A DNA stretch of 64,000 nucleotides. Source: Coptis chinensis (lineage: Eukaryota > Streptophyta > Magnoliopsida > Ranunculales > Ranunculaceae). Of this stretch, positions 34,270 through 44,718 are shown piece by piece (position 1 is the first letter of the stretch; the number at the start of each line of letters is the position of its first letter). The position numbers and the translations under genes are program-made. The DNA is taken from NCBI GenBank assembly GCA_015680905.1, contig CM027378.1:2232001-2296000 (forward strand), read 5' to 3'. Below the pieces are notes generated by a model. The model saw only the letters and a program-made list of their open reading frames with translations. It did no database searches and was not told where the DNA came from.

Positions 34270-35392
34270 TATTGATAAAAACGCTTTAGAAGAGTTGTAT
34301 TCCAAGGTCGGGGAAGCATGTCATTGAGCTGGGTTTTGAGCCAATATGCGCCATTTCCAACGACTTTGTCCACAATGTAGGGGCTTCCCATGTTGGGTCG
34401 AGTTTGGCTGGAGCTAGTGTCTTTTTGAGGACTAGGTCTCTAGCTTGAAAAGATCATGGGATGACCTTCTTATTATAAGATCGTTGGATTGTTTGGTGGT
34501 ACCGAGCTAGGGATATTGCAGCTATTTCTCGTCGTTCTTCTAGGAGATCAACTTCTTTTGCCAAGATGCTGTCATTGTCTCCTGACTCGATAATGTCAGA
34601 ACGTGTGGTGGTGAGTGTGAATTCTGATGGGATTACTGCTTCTGTTCCGAAGCAAAGTGTAAATGGAGACTCATTGGTACTTGCCCTGGCTGTTGTTCTG
34701 TATGCCCATAGAATGTTCTCGAGCTGCTCTGGCCATTGACTTTTCTTGCTCTCCAACTTCTTTTGGAGGTTTTCTTTGATTGTCTTGTTTGTGGCCTATG
34801 CTTGGCCATTGCTTTGTGCATATCTAGGTGTAGAAAATGCTTGAGTGATGTGCCATTTTTGTAGAAACGCCTTGACTTGCGTGCCAGCAAATTGGGTTCT
34901 GTTGTCCATGACAAGGGTGTGGGGTAGACCAAATCTTGTGATGATGTTGGTCCAGATGAAGTTGATGACGTTGACTTCCTTGACTTGGACTAGTGGGATT
35001 GCTTCAAACCACTTGATGAAGTAATCTGTGGCTACTAGGACGTATTTGAGCACTGTTTTCTTTTGTGGGATAAATGGTCCCATGATGTCTAGCCCCCACA
35101 TGTAGAAGGGCCAGGGGCTGGCTATGTTGATCAGCTCCCTTGCTGGACTTAGGTGGTTGTGGCTAAATGTTTGACATTGGAGACATTTAAGGGCATACCT
35201 TTTTGCCTCAATATGCATTCCTGGCCAATAATACCCTTGGGCTATTGCTTTGTGTGCCAGAGATCTTGCTCCTACATGGTTGCCGCATTCACCTTTGTGT
35301 ATTTTGTCGAAAATGAGTTGTCCTTCCCTTGGAGTTATGCACCTTAGGTGGGGTCCTCCTGCTGATTTGCGGAACAATTGTCCGTTGATCAT
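34270..35392 (-). pseudogene. Tat integrase
   Basis: The zinc-binding domain has the conserved histidines and CLQC in ALKCLQCQTF after GYYWPGMHIEAKR. The catalytic core has the first two acidic residues (GLDIMGP and VMDNRTQF). At the third, expected in NGQAE, the codon is TAG: the frame reads NGQA-stop-ATNKTI, so the stop sits exactly at the catalytic glutamate. The frame then continues (LENILWAYRTTARASTNESP) and reaches a typical C-terminus PWNTTLLKRFYQ after another stop. Integrase inserts the retroelement cDNA; this copy is inactive. Confidence 0.85.
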
Positions 35393-35689
35393 TGTGTATC
35401 TTGGGGCTCAGAATTGTATTGCACGAGACTGCTTTGCCTTTGTTGGGAGTTCACCCTGTAGAATGTATTTTAGGAATGGGCTTATCCAAGATTGAGTGAT
35501 TTCTTCCTCGGATGAAGGCCGAAAGTCAGTGAGGCTGTTGACACTTTCTTTCTGGTATGTAGGTCATTCCAAGATGTCAATGTAGAATGTGGTTGGACAT
35601 GTTTCTTATGTCTTGGAGGCTAGGAAAGCCAGACTGTCTGCATGTCTGTTATCTTCCCTGGGAATGTGCTCCAATGAGAACGTTTTGAA

Positions 35690-35998
35690 CTATCTGATGA
35701 GGTCGTTGACGACCTGAGAGTATTTTGCCAGGTTTGCTCCATTTGTGACATACTCCTTAGTGATCTGTTTGACGATTAATTGGGAGTCACTATAAGCTTT
35801 GAGCTTTGGGACTTGTAGCTGTTGTGCCATGCGGAGTCCTGTGATCAATGCTTTGTATTCCGCTTCGTTGTTGGACGTTGCAAAATCGATCTTGATCGAT
35901 TTTTGTAGTTGGGTGCCTTCTGGTGAAGTTAGCACAGCCTCCAGTCTACTACCGCTGTTGTTGCACGCTCCATCTACGTATAGGTGGCATGTGTTTGG
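35690..35998 (-). pseudogene. Second (archaeal-type) RNase H of the Tat element
   Basis: It contains LYVDGACNN, NNEAEYKAL and YSDSQLIVKQI, supplying the D, E and D catalytic residues in order. A separate RNase H here, after the normal Gypsy RNase H, is a hallmark of the Tat group. Its beginning is cut by the solo LTR at 35999-37648; coding sense resumes at 37654 in phase. Between 35690 and 35392 the RNase H/integrase linker carries stops. Confidence 0.85.
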
Positions 35999-37648
35999 TG
36001 ATAAAACATAAAACATAAAAATGAATAGTTTACCTACGAAATGAACGATAAAACTCAAAACGTAAGTAAACAAAAACTATTTTACGTGCCTAAATTTTAT
36101 CAAAGATTTCTACTCTCAATCCTATGAGATATAGTGGAGTAGAGTGATTCGTTCCACTCCTAGTCCTTCCGCATGCTATGTTCTCTACGTATAAGTAAAC
36201 TTAACTAAAGTCTAATGAGAGATTTACGAAATGGCAACTAGACTACGATGCAACTACCCACAAGATGCAACTAGTCGACTATTAGAACAACTATGGGAAT
36301 GCTACGTCGATTCTATGATAAGGAGTTGAGGGGATTGATTCCACCTTAACTCGACTTAATCCTACTAACGACGAATCGTCGTAATCCGAATTGAACTGCT
36401 TCGCAGAACAATCTGGTTACTCCTAATCCCTAATTACACATGGCATTTCTACCAATTCATAATTAGCATGTGAACGATTACATCCATTCTCATGGTGAAC
36501 TAATCATTTCTAGAGTGGAAAGGAAATTACGACGGCTCTACGATAATCGGGATCAAGCTTTCATCAAGGCTTCTCAACCCCCTTAAATGGAGGTTTAGCT
36601 GAGAATCATCACGCTATCATTCCCAATGGAATTCAAACAAAACATGATATAAAGATTGAAACTTTCCTTGTTTAAACTCAATTCAAAGCTACTAATGCAA
36701 TAATTGAATTAAACTAATAATGACAAATAATTAAATCTACGAATTGAAATTAAACAATTAATGGAAATGAAACTAGATTATGGAGAACACTATTTTATTA
36801 ATCTAATGAATAATAAAACAATGATTCAAATACTAAATTAATAATCTAACTAATCTAGGTCTAGCTATCTACGTAATAAGGGAATTTAGATCTAAACAAT
36901 TGTAAATGACAAGAATCGAAATTGACAAACTAGCTATTTTATTTATCAAACTAATGAAGAACAATGATTCTAAAGATTAATCTAAAACAATAATTGAATT
37001 TAAACTAAACTTAATTTTATTACATGAAAACTAGATCTAGAATTATCTATAGTTTTAGGTCTAACTAGCTACCATTAACAAAGAGCTAAACTTTGGTTTT
37101 TATATGTTCAGATCCAAAAATCGTGCATGGGCTTGGATCCATGTTTTGGGCTAGAGAATCAGGCCCAAAACCAAATTCTTTCAGTCCAAAAAGGCCTATT
37201 CAGCTGCAGTTGGCTTCAACAGACTTTTCGTCCACTTCTGCTTCTCTGATTGGGTCAAGGCTTAGACCATTGGAAAGCTCTTTCCGAGCCGGTCGTTTTG
37301 ACATAAGGTAAGCCCAATTCCGAGGTCTGAGTCCAAAATACGGCCTTTGGAAGTTCTGCTGATTTTGAGTGTTGTTTCTGCCCGTGTTGACTTTGACTTT
37401 TCAGCTTTGACCGGGCTTTAGAAAGGCTTTGTCTTCTTGAATCTTAGCCTTTAATCACATAACTCCTTAGCAACCAACCATTGCTCCTTTATCTCATCAA
37501 AGTGGCATATTTCTTTAATAATTGACTTTGAAGCCCTGAAAACGATAAAAAAACATGTAATAAGTATTAACTCTTAATTATTACTCACATAATTGGTCTA
37601 AAAGTATGACTGTTACAGGGTTAAAACTACAGTTTTGGGCTCTTATCA
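35999..37648 (-). mobile_element. Solo LTR of an Athila-like family inserted in the Tat element
   Basis: Starts TGATAAAACATAAAAC and ends GGGCTCTTATCA. Flanked by TTTGG (35994-35998) and TCTGG (37649-37653), a 5-bp target duplication with one change. It resembles 59355-60942 over most of its length, sharing AATCGTGCATGGGCT, CCAAAACC and GTTAAAACTACAGTTTTGG. No internal element sequence is left, so LTR-LTR recombination removed it. It separates the two RNase H domains of the Tat pol. Confidence 0.9.
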
Positions 37649-37653
37649 TCTGG

Positions 37654-38298
37654 GGTGGCTGGTTGATGAAGTGAAGTGATTGCCTCGGGCTCCCAGTTGA
37701 TGTCTTCGATGGGGAAATCCGCAAGGAAGTCAGCAATGACCTGTCCTTTGCGCGACGTTTTGGGAACGAACTATATGTGGTGTTCTCCGAGTTCTTCGGC
37801 CCACTTGGCCATTCTAGTAGTTTTGTTACTAGAACTCAATACTTGCTTGATTGGTACGTCGGTGATGACCTTAATGCTGTGACATTGGAAGTAAGGTCGG
37901 AACTTCCGAGCTGAGTAGAGTAAAGAAAGCATCGTTCTTTCCATCGGAGAATAGTGTTTTTTTTAGTCGGCCAACGTCTTGCTAGTGAAGTAGACCGGCT
38001 TTTCGGTTCCTTTGTGCTCGCGAAAAAGAACTGAATTGATTGCAAAGTCGGTTGTTGAGAGGTATAGCCCAAATATTTCTCCTTCTTCTGCTTTGGACAA
38101 GACGGGTGGAGTTAACAAGTAAGCTTTCAGGTCGGTGAAGGCTTTGTGGCACTCGTCTGTCCAAGTGAATGTTGCGCCATTTTTGAGTATTTGCAGGAAT
38201 GGTCTGCACTTGTCAGATGCTCTTGAGATGAACCTGGTGAGGGCTGAAACCATGCCAGATAACTTGTGGATTTGTTGCTTTGTAGTTGGTGCTGGCAC
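37654..38298 (-). pseudogene. Gypsy-type RNase H of the Tat element
   Basis: 37963-38298 reads HKLSGMVSALTRFISRASDK and CHKAFTDLKAYLLTPPVLSK, the RT connection and RNase H start. Shifted-frame pieces run on to the second RNase H: RMAKWAEELG, QVIADFLADFP and WEPEAITSLHQPATP. Several frameshifts. An in-frame stop at about 38317 parts it from RT. Confidence 0.75.
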
Positions 38299-38316
38299 TT
38301 CAAGGAGAGCTCGGAT

Positions 38317-39147
38317 CTATTCTGGGTTTGCTTCTATGTGTCTTTGTGAAACGAGGTAGCCTAAGAACTTCCCTGAAGCTACTCCGAATATGCACTTGGC
38401 TGGGTTGACTTTCATCTTGTTATGACGAAGTCGTTCAAAAGCTTCTTGTAGGTGGGAGATGTGATCGCTTGCCTTTTCACTTTTGACTACCATGTCTTCT
38501 ATGTTGACCTCCATGGTGTCTCCTAGCAAGTCTTTGAATATTTTGGTGACCAGTCTTTGGTATGTTGCTCTTGCGTTCTTCAAGTCGAATGGTAGGACGT
38601 TGTAGCAGAACGTACCTTGCTTGGTTATAAAGGAAGTCTTTTCCTGGTCCTCTTCTGCAAGTGGTATTTGGTTGTATCCACTGTATGTGTCCATAAATGA
38701 CAAAAGCTCATGGCCGCAAGTTTGATCTACCAATATGTCGATCTTTGGTAGGGGGAAACTGTCCATTAGGCAGTGCTTGTTGACGTTGGTGAAGTCTATG
38801 CAGAGCCGTACCTGACCATTCTTCTTTGGGACGGCTACAATGTTGGCTAGCCAGGTCGGGTACTCGACTTCTCTGATGAATCCAACGTTCTTGAGCTTTT
38901 CTATCTCTTCATTGATGGCTTTTTGAAACTTGAATGCTAGTTTCCTAGGTCGTTGTTTGATAAGTTTGACCTTTGGATCTACATTTAACTTGTGGCAAGC
39001 GACCTGAAGGTCGATTCCTAGCATATCGATGTACGACCAAGCAAAAACATCTTTATTGAGAGATAGAAATTTGACAAGTTGCTCATTGAGTTTGGGGTCT
39101 AAATCAGCCCCTACATAGACAAATTTTGGGTCATCAGTTGTGCCCAA
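38317..39147 (-). pseudogene. Reverse transcriptase of the Tat element
   Basis: 276 open codons. Motifs in order: VPKKNGQVRLCIDFTNVNK, LLSFMDTYSGYNQI, LPFDLKNARATYQRLV, and VNIEDMVVKSEK in place of the usual YVDDMLVKS. The YxDD metal-binding box has become NIED, so one catalytic aspartate and the tyrosine are lost. The fold is otherwise complete to FLGYLVSQRHIEANPE. Confidence 0.88.
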
Positions 39148-39348
39148 ATTGACTTTTTCTCCTGGTTCTATTTGAGCTTGTTTCCCTTTGAGCTTGTCTG
39201 CTTCAATTGTTGGAAGGCTGGATGTTTGAGGATCTTGACTTTTTGGGACGTCTTTGGTTTCGACGACCTGAGGCTTGGGTGGGGTCGTTGTGCTGACTTG
39301 ATTGCACCGGTGAGCTTCTAGTTAGTTGCTTCTGAGTTCCATGATGCC

Positions 39349-40190
39349 TCAGGGACCGGGAAATTGCAGTACCTGATGTAGGGTTGATGGAATTGCTTGG
39401 ATCTTGTGAATCCATCTATGTCCTAGGATGGCAGTGTAGGACGACTTGGCATCGATTACACTGAAGCGTGTTGACGTCTTGACCATGTTTCCTTTCTCTC
39501 TAATGGAGACTGGCAGGATGACGTCTCCAATGGCGTCTGTGCGATCCCCATTGAACCCGTAGAGCGGTGCATTTGACTCTATCATCACCGAGTCTGGCAG
39601 GTGCATGTACTTGTAAGTTTGGTAGAAAAGTATATCGCACGGGCAGCCTGGATCGATGAGGACTCTTTTGACTGTCCACCCATTGATTTTGACGTGCACT
39701 ACCAGGGCGTCATTGTGGGGTAGGCACACCTTGTCCAGATCCTCTTCTGTGAAGGAAATGGATGTGGTTGTTTGAGGGGTGGTTGGATTGATCACCTCAG
39801 CTTTGTGTGAGAGGTGGTAGATTTCTTGAAATGCTCCTACTCTTCTGCGATTCTCCCGACCTGAGGTTTCATCGTTTGAGGTGTCAGTAATCATGTTGAT
39901 TACTTTCTCCTCATCGTGGTTGGAGGAGTGTTGTCTCCTATTGTGTCTTGACCGATCTGGAGATTTAGATCGTCGGGCCGTTCTACTCCTGCCTCTGTTG
40001 TTGGCAGGTCGTTCATGGCTGCGGCTCCTGCTCCTGTGACATTGGGCATCCAGCTTATGCTTTAGGTCGCTTTCTGGCAGGAACTCTTTCAATTTTCCCT
40101 CCTCCACTAAGTCTTGGAGGTAGTGCTTGAGGCTCCAGCAATCATTGGTGTCGTGGTGGTGGAGCTTGTGGAAATGGCAGTATGGACGTT
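39349..40190 (-). pseudogene. Tat gag end and aspartic protease
   Basis: Starts with the gag tail (FHKLHHHDTNDCWSLKHYLQ, then EEGKLKEFLPE) and an Arg/Ser-rich linker (SRSRSHERPANNRGRSRTAR). The protease core is KRVLIDPGCPCDILF, where family members have D-x-G-S-S, followed by AILGHRWIHKIQAIPSTLHQ. The catalytic Asp is present but CPC replaces SSA. The frame is open for 252 codons. Confidence 0.8.
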
Positions 40191-40343
40191 ATGGGATTGT
40201 TATCACCTTGTTGATGTTGGGCTTGAAATATGGTGCTGTATATATCTTTTTTAGGATCTGGTTTGGCGTCCTGGAGAAGCTAGGGAATTCTCTCTTTGTG
40301 TATGAGGGCTTGCTGGAGCTGGTTCTCTTGTTGTTATTGTTGG

Positions 40344-40377
<34 letters not shown>

Positions 40378-41211
40378 ATTGGTTGCATATTGCTTGCTTT
40401 CCTTGGGGTCTGGGTCGTTGGTAAAACTGTGAGGACCTTTTTGCCTTTGCGCTTGGCCATCCATTCCTCGTACTTGATGTACTTGTCGATTCTGTGGTAC
40501 AGGTCAGCTGAGGTTTTTGGCTTGTTACGTATGAGGGATCCGGCTAGGTCGGAGTCGTCTAGCAAAACTGTCACTTAGTCCTGCTTCCAGCGATAGGAGG
40601 TCCTTCTTGAAATGTCCTAGGAAGACTCGGATTGTTTCGCCGTGAGCTTGCTTGAGTTGGAACAAAGAGTCTAGGTTGGCTCTCTTCTTCCTGTTGTGGA
40701 CGAACTCTACTGCGAACGTCTCAGCTAGCTTGTCGAAGTTGCTGATCGAATCTGGGGAGAGTGTGTAAAACCAGTCGATTGCTCCATCCTTCAAGCTGGC
40801 TGGAAAAAGTTTGCACTTCAAGTAGTCGTAGTCTTGATGGCTGTACAGTGCAAGGATTTGAGTGTAGCGAGCTACGCGCTCGCCTGGGAAGGAGGTATCG
40901 TCGTACAGTGGAAACTTTGGCTGGATGAATTCTGAAGGAGGCTGCTTGTCTCTGATTTCCATGGTGAATGGTGATGCTTTGTAAGTTTCTAGCATCTTCT
41001 GAGCGATCTAGATCTCGTTGTCCTTTTCTTTTGATTTCACCAACTTTTGGGCGAAGTCTTCTAAGCGTTGATTGGTGGTGGTGCTGAGGGCTGCAAAGGC
41101 GTTGTTCTCCACTGCTTCTGTGGTGCCGTTGTTGGCGTTGGAGGTGGCCTGATCGCGCATCGTTTGGTTTTCTTGCTGTAATGTGATGAAAGCTTCTTGT
41201 AGCGTCTTCAT
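40190..41211 (-). pseudogene. Tat gag polyprotein
   Basis: 41008-41211 is an N-terminal helical, Gln/Asn-rich part. One in-frame stop (TAG at 41008) separates it from the core 40525-40995, which contains YLKCKLFPASLKDGAIDWFY, LAETFAVEFVHNRKK and VFLGHFKKDLLSLEAGL. A frameshift near 40570 leads to 40251-40574 (KTSADLYHRIDKYIKYEEWM). A TTG microsatellite then encodes polyasparagine in one frame. Confidence 0.8.
40328..40380. repeat. (TTG)n microsatellite inside gag
   Basis: About 17 TTG-type triplets with two interruptions. On the gag strand it gives polyasparagine or polythreonine depending on frame. Confidence 0.95.
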
Positions 41212-41309
41212 CTACTCTGCTAACATTGGAAGATTTGTATCCATGGTGGTTTTGGACCAGCTTTGTGGGCTTAGGAAAAGGGTAAGTGTGCTTTTCTTAA
41301 GGAAACGAA

Positions 41310-41325
41310 CTGGCAGATGGCGCCA
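41310..41325 (-). other. Primer-binding site of the Tat element
   Basis: TGGCGCCATCTGCCAG on the minus strand, one base from the 5' LTR. It shares TGGCGCC with the Athila sites but then differs; I do not name the tRNA. Confidence 0.75.
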
Positions 41326-41326
41326 A

Positions 41327-41758
41327 TGTAGATGTAGTGTTAACTGGACAACGACCTGATGATTGGGATGATAGGGAATGGCTGCACTTTTGTTGTGATA
41401 AGAGTTGCGTACGTATCAAGTTTCTCGGGGTAAACTTGAATCAAGCCTTACGTAGTTCATCTCTCTCTATTTATAGATGCGTGCTCGGACCGTTATGAAT
41501 TGTAGATCCACTATGTGTGCTATCTTGATGATTTGTCATTACTTTGCTGTTACAAAGTTGATGTCTCCTTCATTGTGGCGTTGATTGAGCTCCAATGTTG
41601 TGCTAGTGGATTTGACACCATAAATGGTCAGAATCGATCTTTGTACGCGACGAAAGTGATGGGTCGTTGGTACGATCTGATGTAGTGGGACGAGCTGAAG
41701 ATAGGACGTCCTGGCATGTTGACACGTGTCCTGTAGTATGGAACGGAGGGTACTTGCA
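41327..41758 (-). repeat. 5' LTR of the Tat element
   Basis: 432 bases, TGTAGATGTAG ... GGGTACTTGCA, the partner of 20707-21136. Substitutions are scattered, with a more diverged patch at about 41628-41655. Confidence 0.93.
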
Positions 41759-42120
41759 GACACACAAGCTAAATGCTTTAGGAACTCTGTAAATTTTCAA
41801 AATAAATAATAAAAAATGCAAAACTTTAGACGACAAGTCGAGGGGTATTGGAAAAGGGTACCCTTGGAAAAAGCAAATTAAATTAATTTTTGTCATCACT
41901 CAACTGAAGATAAAAATTTTACAATGCCCAGAACTTAGCTTTTAGTGGGTTTTTTTTTCATTCTATCATTGAATCCATTCTACAATTCAAAAGCTAAATT
42001 CATTAATAAACATTCCAAAACAAAAATCTAGAAAAAAAGAAATTAAAAACCAATTAATCTAATATTATCATGGATTCAATAGATCAATTGAATTAATAAG
42101 CAACACAATTTTTAAAGGTA
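41759..42120. other. Ancestral intron DNA right of the Tat element
   Basis: AT-rich, no coding sequence. Confidence 0.5.
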
Positions 42121-42133
42121 CCCACCCCCCCCC

Positions 42134-43107
42134 CCCACCCCCCCCAAAATATATACCAGTTTAGATTAAACCCCCTATTGTTTAAATCATTAGACTTAAA
42201 TACCCATTATGGTTGACGTCTCACTTAATTTCATAATTGCCCCTATTATTTATTTTCCTTGATCACCTCCTACTCCATTTTTGCTAACATTACCACCATA
42301 TCTATACAAAATTATAACCCAAGTACCAATAATTTGAAACGATGCCTATTTGATAAATTGTTCAAACTATATTGTAACCCCTTCTACTCATTATTATCTT
42401 TTTGCTACAATTCAATTGATTGTGATAAATGGCCATCATCCTCAGCATGCATTATAACATGTTGTCCTTCCTAAATACAACGTTTAAAACTTCTTGCACT
42501 ATCTATCTTCCAATTCAAAAGAGCCTCACATCATTAGGACTCAAGTCTAACTTGCATAATTAAAAAATATGAGAATATATATGTAGTGATATTAGTCTTT
42601 AAAGCCATTGCTAGAAATTGGTTTAAAGAAGTTGGAAATGGGGTTAAGAGTGAAAGAATAATTGGTGGGGGTGGGGAGGAATTCAAAATGTGTGATTATT
42701 GAGTTTAAGTATTTTGAATGGAGAATCTATTCAAAAAGTTGGTGGGAAGATTTTAAGGAACAAAAATAGAAATGAGCTATCTTGAAACGGAATATTTTAA
42801 TTTTAATCAAAACTACCTCAATCCAATTTGTTTTGGACTAATAATAAGAAAAATTGAGTATTTGGAGGATGAAATTGAGTATCATTGGGTTTACTTTAGG
42901 TTGGGTACGTTATTGGTGTTGGGGTTACGGGATTTGGGCAGTGATTGATTATACTGTGGAATCAAGATGGAAGGGTCAAATATAATAGGGGTAGTTATGG
43001 AATTAAGTGAAATAACAACCAGAATGGGTATTTAAGTCTAATGATTTAAACAATAGGAGGTTTAATCTAAACGCATACATACTTTGGGGGGTTTAGTCTA
43101 ATTGACC
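42134..43107. mobile_element. Long-TIR MITE (about 970 bp) in the P450 intron
   Basis: About 120 bases at the left (containing TTTAGATTAAACCCCCTATTG and ATCATTAGACTTAAATACCC) are inverted at the right (GGGTATTTAAGTCTAATGAT, then CAATAGGAGG). The interior is AT-rich with no ORF. Long inverted repeats without coding capacity fit a MULE-type or fold-back MITE. A poly(C) tract (42121-42145) borders it. Target duplication not identified. Confidence 0.75.
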
Positions 43108-43324
43108 CTAAAATGTTATATAAAAAGTTTTTTAAACGGAACCTACCCCTATCGAGGGATTGGAAAGTTATTGACAATTTAGAAAACTTGCCAACAAAAA
43201 GTGGGAAAAACTCCTCTAATAAATTAGATTGGAAACTTGCCAATAAGTATTGATAGAGTTATGAAAATAAATGTAGAATATGTCTCTAAATAAAAAAAAT
43301 TCAATTATTAGAATATGTCTCTAA

Positions 43325-43672
43325 GGCCAAGTCCAATGGTTTGGTGCACTAATTTCGTATAGGAAGGATTTTTTTTTTTGGGACTTTCCACTCTCTAGTC
43401 GCCATTCTCAAAGGCGTGTGGGATTTTTTTTTTTTATTTTTTTATTTTTTATTTTTTAATTTTTAAATTCTAGCCGCCACACAGTGTGGCGTGTGGCTTA
43501 GATTTCTTCTACCCGCCACTCATACAGCATGTATACTTCATGCTATCTCGTTAAAACTAGCGTTATAGATAGGTAAACTTATACCAATAGCGTTGGCAGG
43601 TTAGCGTTTTAACGCACCATTGGATCAGAATTCCGTGATATTTGGTGTTTGGCCGCACTATTGGACTTAGCC
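43325..43672. mobile_element. Tourist-like MITE (348 bp)
   Basis: Ends GGCCAAGTCCAATGG and CTATTGGACTTAGCC are inverted with a few changes, and TAA flanks both sides (43322-43324 and 43673-43675), as for PIF/Harbinger-derived MITEs. The interior repeats a CGCCA word in both orientations. Confidence 0.75.
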
Positions 43673-43794
43673 TAAATACATTAAGAAGAATATGTTGGAA
43701 ACTAAAAAAATTGAAGTTTTAAGTAAGGGGCGAGGGTTTTTGTTTTTGGATTTTGGTAAGGAGTTACCAACTAGGTCACAAAATCATCTTTTGT

Positions 43795-44466
43795 GTGTAT
43801 ATATATAAGGATTTTCATAAAGACACCATTATTTTACAAGGGCTGCCTACACCCAAAACAAAACCAAATGGATCCTAAGACCAAATGGGCACCATTTGAA
43901 AATTGAATAAACACCACTTAAGATATATATTGATTTTGATTAGTTTGGTTTTATTTTGTGTTCCATTGAATCAATGTGTCTTTTATTTTCAATGTTAAAA
44001 AAATTCAAAATTTTAATCATCTTCCATAAAATTGAATGAATGGAATATTCAAATGCATGATTGAATAATTTCATTAAAAGTTTTGCTTTGATTTCAATTG
44101 TAATAAATTAATAATGTACTATAAAGAAAAGAATATGGATTTGATTCGTAAATTATTATGAGACTGCTTATTTGTTTTCGTGTTGGAGTTCCTTCAAACT
44201 TTGATAAATTTTATAATTCAATTATTTTGTTTTAAATAAAATAAATAAATCAATGAGTATTTTCAATTAGTGATAAATTTTATAAATTATTATTGTTTGA
44301 TTTTGAATATTAGAAAATTTTGTAAAAGAAAAATTGTGTTTTGATTATTAAAAAACTATTTTAAAATATTATTCTTTTTAGTCCTAATTCTATGACCCGT
44401 TTGTTTTGTAGTAGTGTGTGGTGCCCTTGGTAAAATCAGTGGTGTCTATATGAAAACCCATATATA
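43795..44466. mobile_element. Third inverted-repeat MITE in the P450 intron
   Basis: Left arm ATTTTCATAAAGACACCAT followed by TTTACAAGGG is matched inverted on the right by CCCTTGGTAAAATC and GGTGTCTATATGAAAA. Arms are about 50-60 bases and interior AT-rich. TATATA words border both ends, so the target duplication is probably TA-type. It ends about 250 bases before exon 2. Confidence 0.65.
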
Positions 44467-44718
44467 ATTTGGAGGTCCTGCAAATCCAAATGAAGTGGTG
44501 CAACTCCTAGCGAATCCAGTGATCTACAATCGAATACCAAAATAAACAAGCCCATGGTTTGCTTCATTGCTTAATTTTTGTACTTTATGATCTTTAATAG
44601 AATTTTTTTAAATTGGGCAGTTACTCCAAAACGAATGCTAATTAGTAGATTTATCTAACAAAATAATAGACAATCTTAGACATGGATCTCAAAATTTTCC
44701 TATATGTGTATGGTGCAG

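Larger units (their letters stand above)
20707..41758 (-). mobile_element. Tat-lineage Ty3/Gypsy retrotransposon with nested insertions
   Basis: Two LTRs (20707-21136 and 41327-41758) bound it. Reading on the minus strand, the 5' LTR is on the right, followed by primer-binding site, gag, protease, RT, RNase H, a second (archaeal-type) RNase H and integrase, then a long 3' region with an antisense gene, polypurine tract and 3' LTR. The second RNase H and the antisense extra gene are marks of the Tat group. All protein domains carry stops or frameshifts. Flanks TACAT (left) and GACAC (right) agree at only three of five bases, so no clean target duplication remains. Subtracting the insertions at 22205-31524 and 35999-37648 leaves about 10 kb. 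Confidence 0.9.
19805..44718 (+). other. Giant P450 intron of 24.9 kb
   Basis: It starts GTATGTG and ends ATGGTGCAG, both good plant splice sites. Phase is 0 on both sides, so exons 1 and 2 join without a frame change. Nearly all the extra length is one Tat retrotransposon with nested insertions (20707-41758). The ancestral intron is the remaining 3.9 kb or so, itself holding MITEs. CYP82 introns are usually far shorter. Confidence 0.85.

Noticed and set aside
40189-40464. Polyasparagine protein
   Set aside because: It is the gag strand read through a TTG microsatellite, not a separate gene.
20702-41763. Clean target-site duplication of the Tat element
   Set aside because: The flanks TACAT and GACAC agree at only three of five bases.
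42121-42146. G-quadruplex regulatory element on the minus strand
   Set aside because: It is a simple poly(C) tract bordering a MITE; no link to a promoter.
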